The position numbers were made by a program, and so were the translations under genes. A DNA stretch of 64,000 bases from Flavobacteriales bacterium. GTDB taxonomy: Bacteria > Bacteroidota > Bacteroidia > Flavobacteriales > Flavobacteriaceae. The stretch is from the NCBI GenBank assembly GCA_017303755.1, contig JAFLBS010000001.1:868001-932000 (forward strand). Reading direction: 5' to 3'. A model generated the notes under the pieces. That model had not been told where the DNA came from, did no database searches, and saw only the letters and a list, made by a program, of their open reading frames with translations. Positions 53,104 to 62,202 of the stretch are shown piece by piece. The first letter of the stretch is position 1; every line of letters begins with the position of its first letter.

Positions 53104-53967
53104 ATGAAAGGAATTATTTTAGCTGGTGGTTCTGGAACCCGATTACATCCATTAACATTAGCCGTAAGTAAGCAATTGATGCCCATTTACGATAAGCCGA
53201 TGATATACTATCCACTATCTACTTTAATGTGGGCAGGAATCAACGAAATTTTAATTATATCAACACCTCATGATTTACCCTTGTTTCAACAACTTTTAGG
53301 AGATGGTAAAAAGTTTGGTTGTCGATTTGAATACGCCGTTCAAGAACATCCAAACGGGTTGGCTGAAGCATTTATTATAGGCAAAGATTTTATTGGAAAC
53401 GATAAAGCAGCCTTGATTTTAGGTGATAATATCTTTTACGGAACTGGTTTAGCTGAATTGCTACAAGCCAATAATAATCCGGATGGCGGAATCATATACG
53501 CATACCACGTTCACGATCCAGAGCGTTACGGAGTTGTAGATTTTGACGCCAACGGGAATGTGTTGTCGATAGAAGAAAAACCAACACATCCAAAATCTAA
53601 TTACGCTGTTCCTGGAATTTATTTTTATGATAATTCTGTGGTAGAAGTAGCGGCCAATATTCAACCCAGTCACCGAGGTGAGTTGGAAATTACCGACGTA
53701 AACAAAGAATATTTAAAAAGAGGAAAACTCAAAGTAAGTATTTTGGATAGAGGAACGGCTTGGCTGGATACGGGAACATTTCAATCGTTGATGCAAGCCG
53801 GACAATTTGTTCAGGTAATTGAAGAACGTCAAGGGTTAAAAATTGGCGCAATAGAAGAAGCAGCCTACCGAATGGGATTTATTAATTCCGATCAACTTAA
53901 AGAATTAGCAACTCCGTTATTAAAAAGTGGTTATGGTGTTCATTTAATGAGCTTGTTAGACCAATAA
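53104..53967 (+). CDS. rmlA: glucose-1-phosphate thymidylyltransferase
   Basis: First step of dTDP-L-rhamnose (and related dTDP-sugar) synthesis. 287 residues, normal length. The nucleotidyltransferase signature [11 protein letters not shown] (about 8-18) and [24 protein letters not shown] and AWLDTGTF motifs are clear. Next comes a repeat tract and rmlC, then rmlD. The dTDP-glucose 4,6-dehydratase gene rmlB is not in this window. Confidence 0.97.
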   Translation: MKGIILAGGSGTRLHPLTLAVSKQLMPIYDKPMIYYPLSTLMWAGINEILIISTPHDLPLFQQLLGDGKKFGCRFEYAVQEHPNGLAEAFIIGKDFIGNDKAALILGDNIFYGTGLAELLQANNNPDGGIIYAYHVHDPERYGVVDFDANGNVLSIEEKPTHPKSNYAVPGIYFYDNSVVEVAANIQPSHRGELEITDVNKEYLKRGKLKVSILDRGTAWLDTGTFQSLMQAGQFVQVIEERQGLKIGAIEEAAYRMGFINSDQLKELATPLLKSGYGVHLMSLLDQ

Positions 53968-54000
53968 AGATAAACAGACACAATCAACCCATCAGTTTTT

Positions 54001-54040
54001 GACATTGTCATTGAAATTGATTTTTGAAATTGCCATTGAA
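54001..54040. repeat. hexanucleotide repeat tract upstream of rmlC
   Basis: Forty bases of the form GACATT-GTCATT-GAAATT-GATTTT...GCCATTGAA, ending directly at the rmlC ATG. It is the reverse-complement family of the tract before gltX. Read in frame it would give an artefactual N-terminal extension (LKLIFEIAIE). Confidence 0.6.
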
Positions 54041-54592
54041 ATGAATTTTATAGAGACCAAACTCAAAGGATGTTTTATTCTTGAGCCCAAAATTATAAAA
54101 GACCAACGCGGTTTTTTTATGGAAAGTTTTAACGAACAAACTTTTCAAAAAGGAACGGGTCAAAAGGTGCATTTTGTTCAAGATAACCAATCGTTTTCAT
54201 CAAAAGGAGTGCTACGTGGTCTTCATTATCAAACAGGTGAACATGCTCAAGCTAAATTAGTTCGTGTTCTTCAAGGAGAAGTTTTGGATGTGGCAGTAGA
54301 TATTCGCCCTGATTCACCAACGTACGGTCAATATGAGTCGATTATTCTATCAGCAGAAAATCAACTACAATTTTATATTCCGAGAGGTTTTGCTCACGGA
54401 TTTTTAGTGCTGAGTGAAACAGCAACGTTCTTTTATAAATGTGATAATTTCTACAACAAAGAAAGTGAAGGCGGAATTATATTCAATGAACCAATAATTA
54501 ATATCGATTGGCAATTTGAACTGAACGATTTGATTATTTCTGAGAAAGACGAACAACTTCCCAACTTACAACAATCGAAAAAAGTATGGTAG
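54041..54592 (+). CDS. rmlC: dTDP-4-dehydrorhamnose 3,5-epimerase
   Basis: Cupin-fold epimerase of dTDP-rhamnose synthesis, 183 residues. The start at 54041 (MNFIETKLKGCFILEP) gives the conserved length; an in-frame TTG upstream would run through the hexamer repeat and is rejected. Motifs: FVQDNQSFSSKGVLRGLHYQ with the catalytic His region, and YIPRGFAHGFLVLSE. The gene's stop overlaps the rmlD start by 7 bases. Confidence 0.96.
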   Translation: MNFIETKLKGCFILEPKIIKDQRGFFMESFNEQTFQKGTGQKVHFVQDNQSFSSKGVLRGLHYQTGEHAQAKLVRVLQGEVLDVAVDIRPDSPTYGQYESIILSAENQLQFYIPRGFAHGFLVLSETATFFYKCDNFYNKESEGGIIFNEPIINIDWQFELNDLIISEKDEQLPNLQQSKKVW

Positions 54593-55443
54593 TTTTAGTC
54601 ACAGGAGCCAACGGACAATTAGGACAATCGCTGCAATTTATTTCAGGAAAGTATACTGATGTTGATTTTGTTTTTTGTGACTCTTCCACTTTGGATATAA
54701 CCAATTTAAACAACGTTACACAAGTCTTTAGCCAATTTAAACCCAATTATTGCATCAATGCCGCAGCATACACAGCCGTTGATAAAGCTGAAAGTGAACC
54801 TGAAAAAGCGTTTGCAATTAATGTAACCGGAGCTAAAAACTTAGCTGAGGTTTCAAAGAAATTTAATACTATTTTACTGCATATTTCTACGGATTTTGTT
54901 TTTGATGGAGCCAAAAAAACACCGTATACTGAAGCAGATATTCCAAATCCAACAGGCGTTTACGGTCAGACCAAATTAGATGGAGAAAAAGCCATTCAAA
55001 ACACCTTTGATAATTATTACATCATCAGAACATCGTGGGTGTATTCTCAATTTGGAGCTAATTTCATGAAAACCATGTTACGATTAGCTTCGGAAAGAGA
55101 TTCACTATCTGTAGTCAACGACCAAATCGGTACACCAACCCACGCAGTTCATTTAGCAGAATGTTTAGTTAAAATAATAACAACCAACAATCAACAACCA
55201 ACAACCAACAACTTCGGAATCTATAATTTTTCCAACGAAGGCCAATGTTCATGGTATGATTTTGCCAAAAAAATATTCGAAATCAACAATATAAACCTAA
55301 ATTTACAACCCATTCCCACAACCAGTTATCCAACACCGGCCCAAAGGCCAAGTTATAGCGTTTTGGATAAAAGCAAGATTAAAAGAGTTTTTGGAGTTGA
55401 GATTGAGGATTGGGAAGAAAGTTTAAAAGAAAAATTGCAATGA
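54586..55443 (+). CDS. rmlD: dTDP-4-dehydrorhamnose reductase with repeat-encoded insert
   Basis: Last step of dTDP-L-rhamnose synthesis, 285 residues. NAD(P)-binding GANGQLGQS (about 7-15), and the catalytic Y-x-x-x-K as YGQTK (about 126). Residues 199-209 (TTNNQQPTTNN) are written by a tandem 7-base repeat (55180-55212) between the NDQIGTPTHAVHLAE and GIYNFSNEG segments, where I would expect a shorter loop. The stop TGA overlaps the next ATG (ATGA). Confidence 0.94.
   Translation: MVVLVTGANGQLGQSLQFISGKYTDVDFVFCDSSTLDITNLNNVTQVFSQFKPNYCINAAAYTAVDKAESEPEKAFAINVTGAKNLAEVSKKFNTILLHISTDFVFDGAKKTPYTEADIPNPTGVYGQTKLDGEKAIQNTFDNYYIIRTSWVYSQFGANFMKTMLRLASERDSLSVVNDQIGTPTHAVHLAECLVKIITTNNQQPTTNNFGIYNFSNEGQCSWYDFAKKIFEINNINLNLQPIPTTSYPTPAQRPSYSVLDKSKIKRVFGVEIEDWEESLKEKLQ
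55180..55212 (+). repeat. heptanucleotide tandem repeat inside rmlD
   Basis: 4.7 copies of ACAACCA (second copy ACAATCA), 33 bases, in frame in the current state. Because the unit is 7 bases, gain or loss of one copy would shift the reading frame. Confidence 0.8.
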
Positions 55444-56501
55444 AAATAGTAATAACAGGAGGAGCAGGATTTGTAGGATCAACACTTTGTCTTCAATTGA
55501 AGAGTAAATATCCTAGCTATGAGATTGTGGCTTTTGATAATTTAAAACGAAGAGGTTCGGAACTTAATTTATCCGATTTTAAAGCCAACGGAATTTCATT
55601 TATTCATGGAGATATTAGAAACAATGAAGATGTTGTAGCCATTGGTGCTTTTGACGTTTTAATAGAAGCTTCAGCCGAACCATCAGTTACCGCTGGCTTG
55701 GATTCAGACCCAACGTATGTAATCAATAACAACTTATATGGTTCAATTAATTGTTTCAACGCCTGTATTAAAAATAAAGCTAAACTAATCTTTCTTTCTA
55801 CGAGTAGAGTCTATCCAATCGATACTATTGAGCAAGCCAATTTTATTGAAGAAACAACTCGTTTTTCATTTGCCGAAAACCAAGAAAATCAAGGCATATC
55901 TCCAAATGGAATTTCAGAAAAATTATCACTAGATGGTGCACGCTCGTTTTACGGAACTACCAAACTTTCTTCGGAAATGTTCATTCAAGAATACGCGGCT
56001 TTTTATGGATTAAAAGCAGCGATAACAAGGTTTGGAGTAATCGCTGGTCCACGTCAAATGGGTAAAACAGACCAAGGTGTAGTCACTTTATGGATGGCCA
56101 AACATTTTTGGAACCAATCACTAAAATACATTGGTTATGGCGGAACGGGAAAACAAGTTCGTGATATTCTTCATGTGGATGATTTAGTGGAGTTAATTGA
56201 CTTACAAATTCATCAAATTGAAAAATTTGAAGGTAAGATTTTTAACGTTGGAGGCGGAGTTGAAAATAGTGCTTCTTTGTTTGAAATGACAGCTATTTGT
56301 GAAAAAATTTCGGGTAATAAAATAGAGATTGGTTCAGAAACCGAAACTCGTCCAGCCGATTTACGCATGTACATCACCGACAATTCATTGATAGAAAAAG
56401 AAATCGGATGGAAACCTAAACGATCAGTTGAAATGGTTTTTACCGATATTTATCATTGGATAAAAAATAATGAAAAAGAGTTAGAATCAATATTAAAATA
56501 A
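55440..56501 (+). CDS. NAD-dependent epimerase/dehydratase, CDP-paratose epimerase-like
   Basis: A 353-residue extended short-chain dehydrogenase. Start at 55440 (MKIVITGGAGFVGS) from the ATGA overlap with rmlD. Cofactor motif GGAGFVGS (about 7-14), catalytic Y-x-x-x-K in SFYGTTK (about 179), LVDDLV-type region VDDLVELID and NVGGG. The NLKRRGSELNL segment resembles CDP-tyvelose/paratose 2-epimerases, which would mean an unusual sugar, but a different nucleotide sugar substrate is possible. Part of the polysaccharide locus; ends 1 base before the membrane GT-C-like gene. Confidence 0.82.
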   Translation: MKIVITGGAGFVGSTLCLQLKSKYPSYEIVAFDNLKRRGSELNLSDFKANGISFIHGDIRNNEDVVAIGAFDVLIEASAEPSVTAGLDSDPTYVINNNLYGSINCFNACIKNKAKLIFLSTSRVYPIDTIEQANFIEETTRFSFAENQENQGISPNGISEKLSLDGARSFYGTTKLSSEMFIQEYAAFYGLKAAITRFGVIAGPRQMGKTDQGVVTLWMAKHFWNQSLKYIGYGGTGKQVRDILHVDDLVELIDLQIHQIEKFEGKIFNVGGGVENSASLFEMTAICEKISGNKIEIGSETETRPADLRMYITDNSLIEKEIGWKPKRSVEMVFTDIYHWIKNNEKELESILK

Positions 56502-58403
56502 ATGAATATTAAGATTAAGTCCATTTTGAAAAACAAACTATTAATTTTCGGATTAATCATTGCTCTTTTTGGAGCTTATCTGCATTTGCCTAAGTATTTT
56601 GAAGCTTACTTTGCCCCATTAGCAATACTAAGTTTTGATGAGTTATGGATTAGTCTTGATAGTTCATGGTTAATTGCCTTAAATCATGCTAATGTTAATA
56701 ATTTAACATGGGGAACAGATATTGCTTTTACTTATGGGCCATTATCTTATTTGACAACAAGGGTTGGCTGGGGAGTCAATAAAATTGATTTTATACTGTA
56801 CGATGCTTTTGTCTTTTTGAATTTCTTTTTAGTTTATTTTCTATCCATAAAAAACAGTAAAAATAAATGGGTAACTATCTTATTGGTAATAGGAAATTGT
56901 TTGCTTATTCAAATTTATATTGGCGCTACTCACTCTCTAATATTATTGGCATTTTTAGTTTTTTGGATTCGGCTTAGTCTTGACAAACCAAAATGGATTT
57001 ATTATGTCTTTCAAATTGTAATTGTAGTGCTACTGTTTTTTATTAAGTTTAATACAGGATTAATAGCGCTCCCCTTATTTTTAGCAGGATTATTTTGTAA
57101 CGGTTTTTACAAAAAAGAAAAATATTATCTTTTACTATTCTATACAATTATTCCCTTTTTATTGATTTATACATTGTGCAAAATATTGAACGTTCAATTA
57201 CTCCCATATGTTCAATCAGCACTCGAAATTATATCAGGATATAATGATGTCATGTTTTTGGAGCACCAAAAAAACAATAGACTTCTGGCTCTTTTTATTT
57301 TTATTGCAACACTTTTCATCTTAATACATAAGTTGGTTATTGCTGATAAAGCAAATCGAATGAAATACTTAATTGTACTTTTTATTTATGGACTTCCATT
57401 ATTTGTTTTCTATAAATCAGGTTTTGTAAGAGGAATGGAAGCTGACTATTTTATTTATGTCAGTTTAATTATACTTGTCATCAATGATCTGCATTTTGAT
57501 AATTTTAAAAAGTATTCTGGTTTGCTGATTTTAGTCTGCTTATCAATTTCGATTTATTTTATTTATGTAATGCAAAAAACACCAATTCCGGTGAAAGATA
57601 AATTAGATAAATATTATTTCTCAGCGATAAAAGAGTATGAACCAACTCTGAAACTAGCGGAAATTCCAGAAGCCAACAAACTTCCTGCTGACATTTTGCA
57701 AAAAATAGGCAAAAGTACCATCGACGTTTACCCATGGAACATACAAATGTTGATGGAAAACAAGTTGAATTATTCTCCAAGACCTGTTATTCAGGCTTAT
57801 ACCGCTTACACTCCTTATTTAGAAGAAATGAACTTCAATCATTTCAATTCTACTAAAGCACCTCAGTTTGTACTATACGATTATACTTCTATTGATTATA
57901 GATATCCATTATTTGATGAATCCAAAGTAAATTTGTGTATTACAAAAAACTATGAAATTGCCTCGTATTTTGACTATCAAGGAAGAAAAGTTATATTGTT
58001 TGAAAAGAAGAAGGATTTTAGTCCAATTCAACTTATAAAATCGGATGAATATGCAATGAATGCTAATTCTCCATTGATACCAAAAGAAGGCGTTTATTAT
58101 GAAGTTGGGGTATATAATTCTGTAATTGGAAAACTATACTCGATTTTTAATAATGCTCCAGAAATGAAAATCGAAATTAACGCTGGCGATGCCTTTCAAA
58201 GAGAATATCACATAGGCAAAAAGTTATTGGAAACGGGTCTGTTTTCAGATAAATACATTAAAGACACACATGATTTCCATAAATTATTCAACAATGATAG
58301 TTTACAGACATTAATGCCGATAAAGAGTTATAAATTCAAATTCATAAACAACAATTACTTTAAGGATAAAATACGAATAACAGAATATAAAATAACACAA
58401 TAA
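56502..58403 (+). CDS. GT-C-like multi-pass membrane protein
   Basis: A 633-residue inner-membrane protein with about ten transmembrane helices in residues 10-360 and a soluble C-terminal domain (about 365-633). The early periplasmic loop [21 protein letters not shown] and ITFTYGPLS-like segment (DIAFTYGPL) resemble GT-C glycosyltransferases that use lipid-linked sugars. No definite family match. The soluble C-terminal domain has no recognised fold. Probably transfers or polymerises a sugar in the locus's glycan; it could also be the O-antigen polymerase, since no other Wzy is evident in the window. Confidence 0.62.
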   Translation: MNIKIKSILKNKLLIFGLIIALFGAYLHLPKYFEAYFAPLAILSFDELWISLDSSWLIALNHANVNNLTWGTDIAFTYGPLSYLTTRVGWGVNKIDFILYDAFVFLNFFLVYFLSIKNSKNKWVTILLVIGNCLLIQIYIGATHSLILLAFLVFWIRLSLDKPKWIYYVFQIVIVVLLFFIKFNTGLIALPLFLAGLFCNGFYKKEKYYLLLFYTIIPFLLIYTLCKILNVQLLPYVQSALEIISGYNDVMFLEHQKNNRLLALFIFIATLFILIHKLVIADKANRMKYLIVLFIYGLPLFVFYKSGFVRGMEADYFIYVSLIILVINDLHFDNFKKYSGLLILVCLSISIYFIYVMQKTPIPVKDKLDKYYFSAIKEYEPTLKLAEIPEANKLPADILQKIGKSTIDVYPWNIQMLMENKLNYSPRPVIQAYTAYTPYLEEMNFNHFNSTKAPQFVLYDYTSIDYRYPLFDESKVNLCITKNYEIASYFDYQGRKVILFEKKKDFSPIQLIKSDEYAMNANSPLIPKEGVYYEVGVYNSVIGKLYSIFNNAPEMKIEINAGDAFQREYHIGKKLLETGLFSDKYIKDTHDFHKLFNNDSLQTLMPIKSYKFKFINNNYFKDKIRITEYKITQ

Positions 58404-58404
58404 T

Positions 58405-59466
58405 ATGAATATATGCATCATCACAGGTTCATCTGGATTAATTGGCAGTGAATCAGTAGCTTTTTTTGCTGACAAATTTGATAAAATCATCGGGATAGAC
58501 AACAATATGCGTCAAGTGTTTTTTGGCGCCAATGCTTCGACCGAATGGAATACTCAAAAATTAATAAAAGAGGTAGTTAATTTTGAACATCATGCGATTG
58601 ATATCAGAAATGTTGATGAACTGGAAAAATTATTTTCTCAATACAATTCAGATATCAAATTAATTGTTCATACAGCCGCACAACCTAGTCATGATTGGGC
58701 AGCAAGAGAGCCGTTGACCGATTTTACGGTAAACGCCAACGGAACATTAAACATGCTCGAAATGACCCGACTACATTGTCCGGAAGCAACATTTATTTTT
58801 ACATCTACTAATAAAGTGTATGGTGACACACCCAATTATTTACCGCTGGTAGAATTAGATAAACGTTGGGAAATTGACGAATCACATCCGTATTTCAAAG
58901 AAGGAATAGATGAACTCATGAGTATCGATCAAACCAAGCATTCCCTTTTTGGTGCTTCAAAAGTTGCAGCAGATGTTTTGGTTCAAGAGTACGGAAAGTA
59001 TTTCGGAATGAACACAGGTGTTTTTCGTGGAGGATGTTTAACAGGTCCGAACCATTCAGGAACACAACTGCACGGGTTTTTATCTTACCTTATGAAATGC
59101 GCTATTACGGGTGACAAATACACGGTTTTTGGTTATCAAGGAAAACAAGTTCGAGACAACATTCACAGTTGGGATTTGGTAAATATGTTTTGGCATTTTT
59201 ATCAGAATCCGCGCCAAGGAGAAGTATACAACGCTGGAGGAGGAAGACATTCTAATTGTTCAATGGCTGAAGCAATCGAACTATGTGAAAAAATTACGGG
59301 TAAACCCATGAATTATGAATATTCTGAAACCAACCGAATCGGAGATCATATTTGGTGGATCAGTGACGTGTCTAAATTCAAATCACATTATCCTAATTGG
59401 CATTGGAAATATGATATCAATGATATATTGACACAAATCTATGTTGCAACAAGTAATAAAAATTAA
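58405..59466 (+). CDS. NAD-dependent epimerase/dehydratase with Phe at the Tyr site
   Basis: A 353-residue extended short-chain dehydrogenase. Cofactor motif [10 protein letters not shown] (about 8-17), substrate region [11 protein letters not shown] (about 133), and FGASK (about 178) at the place of Y-x-x-x-K, so the usual catalytic Tyr is replaced by Phe. [23 protein letters not shown] and [17 protein letters not shown] follow. It is only distantly related to the other SDR at 55440. Likely acts on a nucleotide sugar or has a different catalytic arrangement. Confidence 0.8.
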   Translation: MNICIITGSSGLIGSESVAFFADKFDKIIGIDNNMRQVFFGANASTEWNTQKLIKEVVNFEHHAIDIRNVDELEKLFSQYNSDIKLIVHTAAQPSHDWAAREPLTDFTVNANGTLNMLEMTRLHCPEATFIFTSTNKVYGDTPNYLPLVELDKRWEIDESHPYFKEGIDELMSIDQTKHSLFGASKVAADVLVQEYGKYFGMNTGVFRGGCLTGPNHSGTQLHGFLSYLMKCAITGDKYTVFGYQGKQVRDNIHSWDLVNMFWHFYQNPRQGEVYNAGGGRHSNCSMAEAIELCEKITGKPMNYEYSETNRIGDHIWWISDVSKFKSHYPNWHWKYDINDILTQIYVATSNKN

Positions 59467-59470
59467 ATAA

Positions 59471-60202
59471 ATGGGTTTAAGAACATCTATCATTCAAAAA
59501 CTAATTCACATTAATGAAGCTATTTTCTTTTATCCAAAACTGAAAAAGTTCTATAAGGAAAATTTAAAGAAAGAAAATATCAGCATTCTTGATGTTGGTG
59601 CGAATAAAGGACAGTCGATAGAGTTTTTTCTTAAAATTAATCCTCAAGCGATAATTAATTCATTTGAGCCCAATAAAAAACTGTTTATTCTTCTCCAAAA
59701 CAAATACAAAACAAGTACAAACATTACTATTCACAATTTAGGACTGAGTAGTATTAAAGGAGAATTGCTTTTTCATGAAAATGTTATGGATGAAACCTCT
59801 ACTTTTGAAGAACTAAATCTGGATTCCAAATATTTGGAAAAGAAAGCTAAAGTTTTGGGAGTGTCGAAAGAAAATATAATTGTGGCTAATTATAAAGTCA
59901 ATGTAATTAGATTGGCAGATTTTCTAAAAGAGAATCAAAATAAAGATTATGATGTATTAAAAATTGACGTTGAAGGTCATGAATTACAGTGTTTGCAAGG
60001 ACTTTTTGGAGAAGAAAATTCTGTTTTGCCAATACGATATATCCAATTAGAAAGCCACTATGACGATATGTATCTGAGCAATAATCAACATCAAGACATT
60101 GAAACCATTTTAAACAAAAACGGTTTCGAACAAGTAGCCAAAATCAAGCATGGTTTTGGAGATTTTGCAGAAATAATATACGAGAATAAAAAGAGTAAAT
60201 GA
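59471..60202 (+). CDS. FkbM family methyltransferase
   Basis: A 243-residue cytosolic SAM-dependent methyltransferase of the FkbM type. Motif I is ILDVGANKGQSIEFF (about 38-52), then FEPNKKLF, and the family-typical DVLKIDVEGHELQCLQG (about 160-176). FkbM enzymes O-methylate sugars or polyketides; in this locus methylation of the glycan is plausible. Its stop overlaps the next gene's ATG (ATGA). Confidence 0.9.
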   Translation: MGLRTSIIQKLIHINEAIFFYPKLKKFYKENLKKENISILDVGANKGQSIEFFLKINPQAIINSFEPNKKLFILLQNKYKTSTNITIHNLGLSSIKGELLFHENVMDETSTFEELNLDSKYLEKKAKVLGVSKENIIVANYKVNVIRLADFLKENQNKDYDVLKIDVEGHELQCLQGLFGEENSVLPIRYIQLESHYDDMYLSNNQHQDIETILNKNGFEQVAKIKHGFGDFAEIIYENKKSK

Positions 60203-60933
60203 AACTAAGTATTGTAATACCAGCCTACAACGAGGAAGAATCAATTATAGAAACAATTGACCAAATAGAAGAGGCGTTTTCAAAAGTAAATATTGATCAC
60301 GAAATTTTCATTGTCAATGACAACTCAAAAGATAACACTCTTGCAGTTTTAGAACAATTGGCTCAAAAATATCCTTCGTTGAAATACGAAACGAACCTTG
60401 GGCCGAATGGTTTTGGATATGCCGTTCGATATGGTTTAGAACGTTTTTCAGGAGATTGTGTGGCAGTGATGATGGCTGATTTGTCTGACTCACCTTACGA
60501 TTTGATTCGCTATTATACTACAATGGTGGAAGGAAATTACGATTGTGTTTTTGGAAGCCGATTCATAAAAGGAGGAAAAGTAATAGATTATCCTTTGGTA
60601 AAAAAAATCATCAATCGAATAGCCAATTTTATTATCAGAATGGTTATGCGAATCAAGTATAACGATACAACAAATGCTTTCAAACTATACAAGAGAGAAG
60701 TTATCGATGGCGTAAAACCAATTTTATCTCCACATTTTAATCTTACAATTGAACTTCCTTTAAAAGCCATTATACGAGGATATACATACACTGTAGTTCC
60801 TAATTCATGGACCAATAGAAAATACGGTGTTTCTAAATTGAAAATAAAAGAAATGGGAAGTCGATATTTTTTTATTTTGGTATATTGTTTTGTTGAAAAA
60901 TACTTTTCAAGAGGTGATTTTTATAGAAAGTAA
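60199..60933 (+). CDS. family 2 glycosyltransferase, DPM-like
   Basis: A 244-residue glycosyltransferase. The GT-A N-terminal nucleotide-sugar pocket is LSIVIPAYNEEESI (about 3-16), with VNDNSKDNT and the acidic motif MADLSDSPYDL. The C-terminal third has a hydrophobic-basic region resembling polyprenol-phosphate sugar transferases (DPM), which would make a lipid-linked sugar for a GT-C enzyme such as the one encoded upstream. Overlaps the FkbM gene by 4 bases. Confidence 0.88.
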   Translation: MKLSIVIPAYNEEESIIETIDQIEEAFSKVNIDHEIFIVNDNSKDNTLAVLEQLAQKYPSLKYETNLGPNGFGYAVRYGLERFSGDCVAVMMADLSDSPYDLIRYYTTMVEGNYDCVFGSRFIKGGKVIDYPLVKKIINRIANFIIRMVMRIKYNDTTNAFKLYKREVIDGVKPILSPHFNLTIELPLKAIIRGYTYTVVPNSWTNRKYGVSKLKIKEMGSRYFFILVYCFVEKYFSRGDFYRK

Positions 60934-60962
60934 AAAAAATAGGGTATTAGAAAAAAAAAAAT

Positions 60963-60970
60963 TATTTTTG
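60963..60970 (+). promoter_or_regulatory. -7 promoter element for lipoprotein A
   Basis: TATTTTTG, an exact TAnnTTTG match, 16 bases before the ATG at 60987. It interrupts the otherwise continuous glycan locus. Confidence 0.45.
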
Positions 60971-60986
60971 TCAAAAATTATAAATT

Positions 60987-61535
60987 ATGAAAACAAAATT
61001 TAGTGTAGCGCTTCTTATTTTAATTGGCTTTTTCACTTCGTGTAAAGATGAAAAATCAATAGACAATTTAAAAGTAGTAACTCCAGAAGAAGTAGATACT
61101 AGTTTCAAAGTAACTTTAAAGGCAATTGTAAAAAAGCAAGATGATTTTGCTCTTTTTTATACAGAAGATGGAAGCATTAATTTTTTTGATGTGAAGCCAA
61201 TTTGGATGGGTGTAAAACCATCTGAAACGGAACAAGACATTACTTTTTCACTACCTGAAGACGTTTATCCAACTCAATTACGATTGGATTTAGGGCTGAA
61301 TAAAGATCAAGAAGACATCATTATTAAAGGTATAACATTTTCTTATAAAGGGAAAAAGTTTGAAGCTATGGGAGCCAATTTTTTCAACTATTTTAGAGCT
61401 GATGAAAATCAGTGTACAGCTGATGTTGCTACAGGAACAATCAAAGCAGTAGTTAAAGATGGAGTAAGAAAGGGACCATCACTTTATCCGCATGAAGTAC
61501 CATTGTCAAAAGAACTTCAGAATTTAGGAAAATAA
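60987..61535 (+). CDS. lipoprotein of unknown function, paralogue A
   Basis: A 182-residue exported lipoprotein (lipobox FFTSC, Cys18). The mature part shares a pattern with the next gene: a V-K-x-x-x-F-x-L-F/Y-Y-T-x-D-G-S-I-N-F segment near 55, L-R-L-D-L-G near 105, and G-P-S-L-Y-P near 168. This suggests a beta-sandwich that may bind carbohydrate or polymer; the resemblance to carbohydrate-binding modules is an impression only. It lies in the polysaccharide locus with its own promoter and terminator. Confidence 0.72.
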   Translation: MKTKFSVALLILIGFFTSCKDEKSIDNLKVVTPEEVDTSFKVTLKAIVKKQDDFALFYTEDGSINFFDVKPIWMGVKPSETEQDITFSLPEDVYPTQLRLDLGLNKDQEDIIIKGITFSYKGKKFEAMGANFFNYFRADENQCTADVATGTIKAVVKDGVRKGPSLYPHEVPLSKELQNLGK

Positions 61536-61550
61536 ATTATTATATAAATT

Positions 61551-61590
61551 AAAAAAGCCATAAAGATTTCCTTTGTGGCTTTTTTGTTTT
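61551..61590 (+). terminator. Rho-independent terminator between the two lipoprotein genes
   Basis: Stem AAAAGCCATAAAG with CTTTGTGGCTTTT (one T-G wobble; 61553-61565 with 61571-61583), 5-base loop, then a T run. It separates the two paralogous genes. Confidence 0.8.
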
Positions 61591-61644
61591 AATCTATACT
61601 AAAACGTTTCAAATAACGTTTTTCTTACTACCGAAAGAATAATC

Positions 61645-62193
61645 ATGAAGAAACTTTACAATACGATTACAATTAAGGTTGAAAGACTAATTCCTGTAGT
61701 ATTTCTTTTGTTAGTTATAGCTTCTTGCTCGAATTCTAATGTAACATCTGATTTTGGTATCACATTAGACGCCGTAATAAAAAAAAACGACTCCATTCAC
61801 ACGTATTATACAACTGACGGAAGCATTAATTTCAATGAAAAAAACTCATTTTGGACCAAAGTAAAAGGCGACAAGAAGAATCAAACAATTGTAATCAATT
61901 TCCCGTCCAAAGTTGTTCCCAATCAATTTAGATTAGATTTAGGCGCGAATGTACATCAAGACAATATTGTTTTGAACAAACTAGAGTGTGTTTACAAAGG
62001 AAAAATAGTTGAATTAAAAGGCAAAGAAATCTATAAACTACTTAGAGTTGACGAGTCAAACACAATTTTAGATAAAAATTTGGGTGTATTAAAAAGAATG
62101 GATTCAACCAACAAAAACGGGCCTTCTTTATATCCAAACGGAGACTTTTTAAGAAAAAAACTTGAAGAATTGACTTCAGCTAAAAAGGATTAA
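61645..62193 (+). CDS. lipoprotein of unknown function, paralogue B
   Basis: A 182-residue paralogue of the preceding gene. An N-terminal basic segment (MKKLYNTITIKVERL) leads into a hydrophobic signal with VIASC, giving lipobox Cys28. Shared features: TTDGSINF, FRLDLG and GPSLYP. Otherwise the sequences differ substantially. It starts 109 bases after paralogue A, beyond a terminator, so it has a separate promoter that I could not identify. The flippase follows 9 bases later. Function unknown; membrane-anchored envelope role inferred. Confidence 0.72.
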   Translation: MKKLYNTITIKVERLIPVVFLLLVIASCSNSNVTSDFGITLDAVIKKNDSIHTYYTTDGSINFNEKNSFWTKVKGDKKNQTIVINFPSKVVPNQFRLDLGANVHQDNIVLNKLECVYKGKIVELKGKEIYKLLRVDESNTILDKNLGVLKRMDSTNKNGPSLYPNGDFLRKKLEELTSAKKD

Positions 62194-62202
62194 TCTCTGT
62201 CT

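Noticed and set aside
53999..54040. In-frame extension of RmlC through the hexamer tract
   Set aside because: TTG start in a repeat; the family begins at MNFIETKLKG.
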